Shown here: in pieces, positions 31,801 through 37,106 of the stretch | How positions within the stretch are numbered: the stretch's first letter is position 1 | Layout: the number at the start of each line of letters is the position of its first letter | NCBI GenBank assembly: GCA_043736395.1 | Contig: JAYTCQ010000086.1 | Location: 1 to 37,106 of the forward strand | From: JAFDVL01 sp043736395 | Lineage (GTDB): Bacteria; Acidobacteriota; Blastocatellia; RBC074 | DNA length: 37,106 bases | Reading direction: 5' to 3' | The notes under the pieces: generated by a model | Told to the model about the DNA's origin: nothing | The model's database searches: none | The model's input: only the letters and a program-made list of their open reading frames with translations | Made by a program: the position numbers and the translations under genes

Positions 31801-31883
31801 GGTGGTCAGTGACCAGTGGTCGATGGTCGGCGGGTTTACGAAACTACCTGCTCCCGCTCACCGATCACCGAATACCGCCCACC
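31801..31883. repeat. Inverted repeat of five plus five 7-bp units between cpaE and cpaF
   Basis: Left heptamers start at 31801 (GGTGGTC), 31808 (AGTGACC), 31815 (AGTGGTC), 31822 (GATGGTC) and 31829 (GGCGGGT). The right array, read on the minus strand from 31883, is GGTGGGC, GGTATTC, GGTGATC, GGTGAGC and GGGAGCA. The arms are imperfectly complementary but keep the 7-bp register. It starts 4 bp after the cpaE stop and ends 11 bp before the cpaF start. Confidence 0.85.
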
Positions 31884-31894
31884 ACTTTTAATTT

Positions 31895-33226
31895 ATGGCT
31901 TCGCTTAAAGACCGTCTCGAACAAACCTCACAACAACGCCTTGGCGTGACAAACAACAGCTCAAATGAATATCAGGAGCTGAAGACCAAAATTCATCGCA
32001 CCCTGATTGCGAAACTTCCGCTGGCAAAACTTGAAATCGCAGATGCCGCCTATCGTCAAAAAAGCGTCAATGAGCGCATAGACGTGATCCTCGGTCAGGA
32101 AGGCAGAGCGCTGAGCGCACTTGATCGTGAGCGCATTAAAACCGAAGTTTATGATGAGCTTTTCGGCTTTGGACCACTCGAACCCTTACTTGCAGACAAA
32201 TCAATTTCTGACATTTTGATCAATGGCTATCGCAACGTCTACATCGAACGCTCAGGTCGGCTCGAAAAAGTTGAAGCGAACTTCAAGGACGACGCGCATT
32301 TGCTGCAAATCATTGATCGGATTGTTTCCCGCATTGGACGTCGCGTGGACGAATCGTCACCGATGGTAGATGCGCGGCTGCCTGATGGTTCACGTGTGAA
32401 CGCAATTATCCCGCCGCTGGCGCTTGACGGCCCGGTACTTTCAATTCGTCGTTTCGGGGTCAATCCATTACTTGTTGAAAATTTGCTGGAATACGAAACA
32501 TTAAATCAGCCGATGGCGGAATTTCTAGAGGCAGCGGTAAAATCCAATCTCAATATTTTAATTTCAGGTGGAACCGGATCAGGCAAGACGACGTTGCTGA
32601 ATTGTCTGTCAGCTTTTATTCCGCCCAAAGAACGTCTGGTAACCATCGAAGATTCCGCCGAATTGCGCTTACAACAACCGCATGTGGTTCGCCTCGAAAC
32701 GCGTCCACCAAACATTGAAGGACGCGGAGAAATCACGCAGCGGCATTTATTGAAAAACTCTTTGCGAATGCGCCCTGATCGGATCATCGTTGGCGAGGTG
32801 CGCAGCGAAGAAGCAATTGATATGCTTCAGGCCATGAACACTGGTCACGATGGCAGTATGACCACCATCCATGCCAATTCGCCGCGTGACGCACTTTCAC
32901 GACTGGAGACGATGGTTTCGATGGCTGGACTAAGACTTTCGGATCGTTCCACCAGACAGCAGATTAGCTCCGCCATTAATCTGGTCATCCAGGTTTCGCG
33001 CTTTAGCGATGGGACGCGCAAAGTCACAAGCATTTCTGAAATCATTAGTAATATTGACGAAAATGATATTCGTCTGGAAGAGATTTTCTCTTACCATCGC
33101 ATCGGATCGGGTCGGCTGGGAGAAATTCGGGGAGAATTTATCGCTTCAAAAATTTCGCCCCGTTGTTACGAAAAACTATTGCTCAACGGCTTTGAGCTGG
33201 ATTCGCGTTCCTACGCGAAATACTGA
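31895..33226 (+). CDS. cpaF: Tad pilus secretion ATPase CpaF/TadA
   Basis: This hexameric ATPase powers Tad pilus assembly. The 443-aa protein has the usual N-terminal domain ending in RRVDESSPMVDARLPDGSRVNAI. The ATPase core has Walker A G-G-T-G-S-G-K-T at 225-232, the Asp box VTIEDSAELRL, Walker B RPDRIIVGEVRSEEA, and the His box MTTIHANSPRDALSRLETM. All expected motifs are intact and the length is normal. The ATG at 31895 lacks a ribosome site, probably because the heptamer repeat that ends 11 bp upstream occupies that region; this may affect expression relative to cpaE. tadB follows after 18 bp. Confidence 0.96.
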   Translation: MASLKDRLEQTSQQRLGVTNNSSNEYQELKTKIHRTLIAKLPLAKLEIADAAYRQKSVNERIDVILGQEGRALSALDRERIKTEVYDELFGFGPLEPLLADKSISDILINGYRNVYIERSGRLEKVEANFKDDAHLLQIIDRIVSRIGRRVDESSPMVDARLPDGSRVNAIIPPLALDGPVLSIRRFGVNPLLVENLLEYETLNQPMAEFLEAAVKSNLNILISGGTGSGKTTLLNCLSAFIPPKERLVTIEDSAELRLQQPHVVRLETRPPNIEGRGEITQRHLLKNSLRMRPDRIIVGEVRSEEAIDMLQAMNTGHDGSMTTIHANSPRDALSRLETMVSMAGLRLSDRSTRQQISSAINLVIQVSRFSDGTRKVTSISEIISNIDENDIRLEEIFSYHRIGSGRLGEIRGEFIASKISPRCYEKLLLNGFELDSRSYAKY

Positions 33227-33244
33227 TTATTTTTATTAAAAATT

Positions 33245-34222
33245 ATGGAACTAACTGTCATAATTTTCACGCTTTTGACCATCACATTTCTGGCGCTGGC
33301 TTTTTATTTTTATATCAGCCGCGATCTGGAAAAATATCAACGTCGCGTCGAAGAACGATTGCAAAAACTGATTGAGGAACGTGGCCCGGCGATTTCCAAA
33401 CGTGACCTGTTGGACATCAAACAGGAACTACTCAGCGAAGTACCTTTTATTCATCAGGCGCTGTTACGCTTTGAAGTCTTTAACGAACTCCAGGCAATTC
33501 TTAAGCAAGCCGATTACACACGCATCACAGTTTATCGTTTTGTCACGTCAAGCCTGATCGCCGGATTTGTCGTGGGCTCTATTCTTGGAGTGTACGGTCG
33601 TTCAATTTTTGTCATGCTCGTCACGACGATTGTCGTCAGCATGATTCCATTAATTTTTGTGCTGAATCGTCGTCGCGTCCGCTTGCGAAATTTTATTGAG
33701 CAGCTTCCTGATGCTATCGAAATGATGATTCGTTCTTTGCAGGCCGGACACAGCTTCAGCTCCGCGCTGCAAGCCGTAGCGACAGAAATGCCTGACCCGG
33801 TCGCACGCGAATTCGGCAAAGCCTATGAAGAACAAAATCTTGGCTTGAGCATGAAAGTGGCATTGGAAAATCTCGCCGAGCGAATTCCCTTGATGGATTT
33901 AAAACTTTGCGTCACAGCCATTTTGATTCAGCGTGAAGTCGGCGGTAACCTGACTGAAGTTCTCTCTAACATTAGTCATACGATTCGTGATCGTTTTCGG
34001 ATTCAGGGAGAAATTCGCGTGAAGACAGCGCAGGCCCGGCTCTCCGGTTATATTGTCAGCGCGTTGCCTTTTATTTTATTTTTCTGGATTAACCTGGCAA
34101 ATCCGAAATATCTTGATTCGCTTTACAATCATCCGCTTGGATATTATGTGATTGGAGCAGGCATTTTTATGCAGGTAGTTGGCTGGTTAATTATTCGGCG
34201 AATTGTCAGAATCGAAGCGTAA
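33245..34222 (+). CDS. tadB: Tad pilus inner-membrane platform protein TadB
   Basis: The 325-aa protein has an N-terminal helix (TVIIFTLLTITFLALAFYFYI), a pair of membrane helices near residues 95-135, and a type II secretion F (GspF-like) domain from LPDAIEMMIRSLQAGHSFSSALQ through ILIQREVGGNLTEVLSNISHTIRDR. Two more helices close the protein. TadB and TadC form the inner-membrane base on which CpaF acts. It follows cpaF closely and precedes tadC by 15 bp. No clear ribosome site precedes ATG 33245, so coupling to cpaF translation is likely. Confidence 0.93.
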   Translation: MELTVIIFTLLTITFLALAFYFYISRDLEKYQRRVEERLQKLIEERGPAISKRDLLDIKQELLSEVPFIHQALLRFEVFNELQAILKQADYTRITVYRFVTSSLIAGFVVGSILGVYGRSIFVMLVTTIVVSMIPLIFVLNRRRVRLRNFIEQLPDAIEMMIRSLQAGHSFSSALQAVATEMPDPVAREFGKAYEEQNLGLSMKVALENLAERIPLMDLKLCVTAILIQREVGGNLTEVLSNISHTIRDRFRIQGEIRVKTAQARLSGYIVSALPFILFFWINLANPKYLDSLYNHPLGYYVIGAGIFMQVVGWLIIRRIVRIEA

Positions 34223-34237
34223 GGAGGAATTTTCGTT

Positions 34238-35176
34238 ATGCTTTTACTACTATCGATTAGTTTGATGTTGGCTTTCATCAGTGCGGGGCTGGCTGTTTAT
34301 TATTGGTATGCTCCGCCATTGAACCCTTTGGGCGAACGACTGCGCGAAATCAATCCTCGGCTCAGGCAGGACGTTGGCACTTCGCCACAGGTCAAGGAAA
34401 AGGTTAACGAAATTATTGTTGATCGTGTCGCACGCCCTGTTTATCGGATGACGCGCCCTTCTAATCGTAACGTTCGACGCTTACGACGGCGCATGATCAA
34501 AGCCGGATTTGCTTCAGAAAATTCCGTTTTAGTCTATTCCGTTTTGCGTCTGGCTTCCGCGATTGGTTTGCCAACTATTATTTTCGTTATTTTAATTTCA
34601 TCAGATTTTCCGCGGACACCGCAGTTTTTGGCACTGGTTTTAATTGGAGTGGTGTTGGGATTATTTATTCCTTCCTTCATTCTGTCTAAAATCATTACGC
34701 GACGACAACAAAAAATCTCACGTGCTCTGCCGGATGCCATTGATTTGATGGTAGTTTGCGTAGAAGCCGGACTGGGATTAAATCCGGCCATTCAGCGCGT
34801 TGGACGTGAACTTGAATTAGTAGAACCAGTCCTTTCTTCAGAACTTAGTATCACTGACCGTGAAATCCGCGCCGGTAAACCGAGGGATGAAGCACTGAGA
34901 AATTTAGGTGATCGAACTGGTGTTGATGACATCAAATCATTGGTTGCGCTCTTAATTCAAAGTGATCGGTTTGGAACCTCAATTGCTTCATCATTACGTA
35001 TTTTCGCCGACTCCATGAGAACAAAACGTCGTCAGCGCGCTGAAGAGTTGGTGTCGAAAGCTTCCATTAAGTTGATTTTTCCGCTACTCTTGTTTATCTT
35101 CCCCGCGCTACTAATAGTACTTCTTGGACCGGCTTTAATTTTGCTATATCAGGCATTGGACAGTGCGGCAAAATAA
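34238..35176 (+). CDS. tadC: Tad pilus inner-membrane platform protein TadC
   Basis: The 312-aa paralogue of TadB has an N-terminal helix (LLLLSISLMLAFISAGLAVYYW), a helix pair at about residues 90-150, and the T2SSF domain ALPDAIDLMVVCVEAGLGLNPAIQRV through IQSDRFGTSIASSLRIFADSMRTKR. The final hydrophobic stretch is IKLIFPLLLFIFPALLIVLLGPALILLYQ. A strong AAGGAGG lies nine bases before the ATG, the best ribosome site in the locus. It is the last classical tad gene here; TadD-like and RcpB-like genes are not in the window. Confidence 0.93.
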   Translation: MLLLLSISLMLAFISAGLAVYYWYAPPLNPLGERLREINPRLRQDVGTSPQVKEKVNEIIVDRVARPVYRMTRPSNRNVRRLRRRMIKAGFASENSVLVYSVLRLASAIGLPTIIFVILISSDFPRTPQFLALVLIGVVLGLFIPSFILSKIITRRQQKISRALPDAIDLMVVCVEAGLGLNPAIQRVGRELELVEPVLSSELSITDREIRAGKPRDEALRNLGDRTGVDDIKSLVALLIQSDRFGTSIASSLRIFADSMRTKRRQRAEELVSKASIKLIFPLLLFIFPALLIVLLGPALILLYQALDSAAK

Positions 35177-35225
35177 TCTCATCTGTCATTTTTCGGGGTA
35201 TTATTATAGCTAGTTCTGACATCAT

Positions 35226-35276
35226 CATTCTTGTCCATAAATAACCTTTTAATTATTTATGGTGGGAAGAAGAATG
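35226..35276 (+). promoter_or_regulatory. Extended hairpin just upstream of the small membrane protein gene
   Basis: CCATAAATAA (35235-35244) pairs perfectly with TTATTTATGG (35253-35262) over an 8-nt loop, and CATTCTT (35226-35232) with AAGAATG (35270-35276) extends it across an internal loop. It ends next to the AGGAG ribosome site of the 53-aa gene. It lacks a T-run, so it looks more like a leader or processing structure than a terminator after tadC. Confidence 0.6.
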
Positions 35277-35289
35277 AGGAGAATTTTCC

Positions 35290-35451
35290 ATGCTGAATTT
35301 AGCGGTCGTGCTTTTGCAGACTCAACCACCAGATCAGGATTTAACGCTCAACTGGGTCATCTTTTTTGTATTGCTTGTTATTGCCGGCATACTGGGAGTG
35401 ATCGTAGTTAAACGACGAATGCACGAACAAGACGACGATTACGACATCTGA
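35290..35451 (+). CDS. 53-aa single-pass membrane protein of unknown function
   Basis: The product starts MLNLAVVLLQTQPPDQDLTL. One membrane helix follows (WVIFFVLLVIAGILGVIVV), then a charged tail: KRRMHEQ and the acidic DDDYDI. The positive residues after the helix predict an N-terminus outside and C-terminus in the cytoplasm. GGAG lies eight bases before the ATG, preceded by a strong hairpin at 35226-35276. It lies between tadC and the DUF192 gene on the same strand, so a link to Tad pilus or export is possible. I do not recognise a family. The start signal, membrane topology and tight spacing (10 bp to the next gene) support a real gene. Confidence 0.65.
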   Translation: MLNLAVVLLQTQPPDQDLTLNWVIFFVLLVIAGILGVIVVKRRMHEQDDDYDI

Positions 35452-35461
35452 CTTCCTCCAC

Positions 35462-35824
35462 TTGAAACTGAAACTTTTTCATCGCGTTACCGGAGAATGT
35501 TTGGCGCAGCGAGTCACACTCGCTCACACCGGATGGACGCGGCTCCGCGGATTGATCGGACGCAAAAATCTTGACCCTGATGAGGTTCTTTGGATTCGTC
35601 CTTGTAGTGGCGTACATACATTCTGGATGCGCTTCACAATAGATGTCGTATTTCTTGATCGCCAACTATTCATCATCAAAATAATTAAAAACATGCGCCC
35701 CTTTTGCCTGAGCCTTCCAAAGCTCTCGGCAAGCAGCGTAATTGAGATGCCTGCTGCTTCAATTTCTAAATACAATTTGCAAATCGGCGACCAATTACAA
35801 ATTCGTAAATCTGACAGCGATTGA
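35462..35824 (+). CDS. DUF192 family protein
   Basis: The 120-aa protein shows the DUF192 pattern: GWTRLRGLIGRKNLDPDEVLWIRPCSGVHTFWMRFTIDVVFLD, followed by the strand pattern of this small beta-barrel family and the ending KYNLQIGDQLQI. The function of DUF192 is unknown. Many members are exported, but this one has no signal peptide, so it is presumably cytoplasmic. The only suitable start is TTG 35462, giving MKLKLFHRV, without a clear ribosome site. It lies 10 bp after the 53-aa gene and may be coupled to it. The position at the end of the Tad locus suggests a shared transcript, which is inference. Confidence 0.85.
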   Translation: MKLKLFHRVTGECLAQRVTLAHTGWTRLRGLIGRKNLDPDEVLWIRPCSGVHTFWMRFTIDVVFLDRQLFIIKIIKNMRPFCLSLPKLSASSVIEMPAASISKYNLQIGDQLQIRKSDSD

Positions 35825-35902
35825 TTTTTGGGAGCAGCGCAATTACACTCCAACGTTTCAATAACTTCTTTAATTATCATTGCTATTTTTTGAGGCTAAA
35901 TT

Positions 35903-37063
35903 ATGAAAATTCACGAGTATCAAGGCAAAGAATTACTGCGCCGCTTCGATGTCAAAACACCACGCAATTTTGTCGCGACGACAGTAGCTGAAGCTGAAGA
36001 CGCGGCCAGACAGCTTGGCAGTTTTCCGGTGGTGATCAAGGCACAAATTCACGCCGGTGGACGCGGCAAAGGCGGCGGTGTCAAACTCGCTAAAACTGCT
36101 GAAGAAGTCACCAGCGTGACAAATTCAATTCTCGGCATGAATCTGGTCACACACCAAACCGGCCCTGAAGGTCGTCTGGTACGCACTGTCTTAGTCGAAG
36201 AAGGTCTACGCATCAAACAGGAATTTTATCTCGGCATTGTCCTTGATCGCGCCGCTTCGCAACTGGTTTTCATGGCTTCCTCAGAAGGCGGCATGGACAT
36301 CGAAGAAGTCGCCGAACATTCACCTGAAAAAATCTTAAAAGAATACATTGATCCGTCCGTTGGCTTTCAAGCGTTTCAAGCGCGTAAATTAGCGTTCGGA
36401 CTTGGACTCCCTCCGGAACTCATCAACAAAGCTGCCAAATTCATGATGGCACTTTATAAAGCTTCCGTTGATCTTGATACTTCATTAGTCGAAATCAATC
36501 CGTTCCTTCTGACTGAAGAAGGCGAATTTTATGCACTGGATGCAAAGATGACTTTCGATGACAACGCGATGTTCCGACATAAAGATTTCGAAGCGTTGCG
36601 CGATTTGAATGAAGAAGAAGAACTGGAAATTGAAGCTTCGAAATTTGATTTGAACTACATCAAATTAGACGGCAACATTGCCTGCATGGTTAACGGAGCC
36701 GGACTCGCCATGGCAACGATGGACATCATTAAATTAGCGGGCGGCGAGCCTGCCAACTTCCTTGATGTCGGCGGTGGAGCTTCGCAAGAACGCGTCGAAA
36801 ACGCTTTCCGGATTCTGCTGGCTGATCCAAACGTGAAAGCGGTTCTGATCAATATTTTCGGAGGTATCGTCCGCTGCGACATGGTCGCTCGTGGCGTCGT
36901 AGCAGCTGCAAAAAATCTTGGCATTCAAGTCCCTATCGTCGTCCGCCTTGAAGGCACAAACGTCGAAGAAGGTCAGCAGGTGCTGAAAGATTCAGGGATG
37001 AACTTTGCCGTGGCGAATGGCATGAAAGATGCCGCCGAAAAAGTTGTCGCCGCCGCCGGATAA
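35903..37063 (+). CDS. sucC: Succinate-CoA ligase (ADP-forming) subunit beta
   Basis: With SucD it makes succinate and ATP/GTP from succinyl-CoA in the citric acid cycle. The 386-aa sequence has the typical N-terminus MKIHEYQGKELLRRF, the ATP-grasp part VVIKAQIHAGGRGKGGGVKLA, the metal-site region VEINPFLLTEEGEFYALDAKM, and the C-terminal CoA-ligase part NFLDVGGGASQERV and INIFGGIVRCDMVARG. The length and motifs are normal. GAGG lies seven bases before ATG. sucD is expected just right of the window edge but is not visible within the last 43 bases. Confidence 0.96.
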   Translation: MKIHEYQGKELLRRFDVKTPRNFVATTVAEAEDAARQLGSFPVVIKAQIHAGGRGKGGGVKLAKTAEEVTSVTNSILGMNLVTHQTGPEGRLVRTVLVEEGLRIKQEFYLGIVLDRAASQLVFMASSEGGMDIEEVAEHSPEKILKEYIDPSVGFQAFQARKLAFGLGLPPELINKAAKFMMALYKASVDLDTSLVEINPFLLTEEGEFYALDAKMTFDDNAMFRHKDFEALRDLNEEEELEIEASKFDLNYIKLDGNIACMVNGAGLAMATMDIIKLAGGEPANFLDVGGGASQERVENAFRILLADPNVKAVLINIFGGIVRCDMVARGVVAAAKNLGIQVPIVVRLEGTNVEEGQQVLKDSGMNFAVANGMKDAAEKVVAAAG

Positions 37064-37075
37064 ATGCTAAGAGTA

Positions 37076-37089
37076 CACGCTTTAGCGTG
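37076..37089. repeat. Short palindrome 3' of sucC
   Basis: CACGCT (37076-37081) and AGCGTG (37084-37089) flank TT. It lies 12 bp after the sucC stop, consistent with the stop-codon-adjacent hairpins elsewhere here. The window ends 17 bp later, so any larger element is cut. Confidence 0.5.
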
Positions 37090-37106
37090 CAAACGCCGCG
37101 CATCGC

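Overview
The window looks like a chromosomal segment of a diderm (outer-membrane) bacterium of moderate GC. I infer an Acidobacteriota-like origin, perhaps class Blastocatellia, from the mix of genes, the secretin-type Tad pilus locus and the many intergenic inverted repeats. No marker gene here proves it. There is no insertion sequence, phage, CRISPR array or rRNA.

Layout. (1) 51-3697, minus strand: a probable operon from a good sigma70-type promoter (3669-3697). It reads CDP-alcohol phosphatidyltransferase, a zinc-ribbon membrane protein with a pseudopilin-like C-terminus, a small DUF3592-like protein, and a biotin carboxylase of acyl-CoA carboxylase type. (2) 3746-6157: a STAS anti-anti-sigma-type protein, diverging from a short threonine/serine dehydratase and accD. 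(3) 6472-8950: a small DUF4177-like gene and a strong bidirectional terminator, facing a minus-strand operon of Nudix hydrolase, PlsC acyltransferase and CPBP membrane protease. (4) 9094-14332, minus strand: a lipid-related cluster of metallophosphoesterase/membrane protein, a patatin-like lipase with a ChoD-associated C-terminal domain, and a cholesterol-oxidase-type GMC oxidoreductase. (5) 14739-18300, minus strand: MFS nucleoside-type transporter, secreted TPR protein, GlcG/HbpS-like protein and GNAT acetyltransferase. (6) 18606-23727: alpha/beta hydrolase, an MNT/HEPN toxin-antitoxin-type pair whose HEPN gene is broken by a frameshift, a DUF2071-like gene behind a candidate sigma54 promoter, a 7TM sensor histidine kinase, and a convergent ureidoglycolate-lyase-like gene. 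(7) 24124-24198: tRNA-Cys with encoded CCA. (8) 24441-35824, plus strand: a nearly complete Tad (tight adherence, Flp pilus) locus. Its order is flp, prepilin peptidase, two tadE, cpaB, secretin, tadG, cpaE, cpaF, tadB and tadC, then an unrecognised 53-aa membrane protein and a DUF192 protein. (9) 35903-37063: sucC.

How the genes work together. The Tad genes make one machine: Flp pilin and TadE pseudopilins processed by the A24 peptidase, CpaF ATPase powering the TadB/TadC platform, CpaE localisation, CpaB/secretin outer-membrane channel. Regions 1 to 4 lean towards lipid metabolism: acyl-CoA carboxylation, phospholipid head groups, acyl transfer, lipase and sterol-type oxidase.

The most unusual signal is not a gene. 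At least eight intergenic hairpins occur, most starting within about 5 bp of a stop codon on its 3' side. Several have arms built from tandem 7-, 8- or 9-bp units, with a different unit at each locus. They resemble cyanobacterial short tandemly repeated sequences folded back on themselves, and are the best candidate here for an undescribed element or post-transcriptional system.
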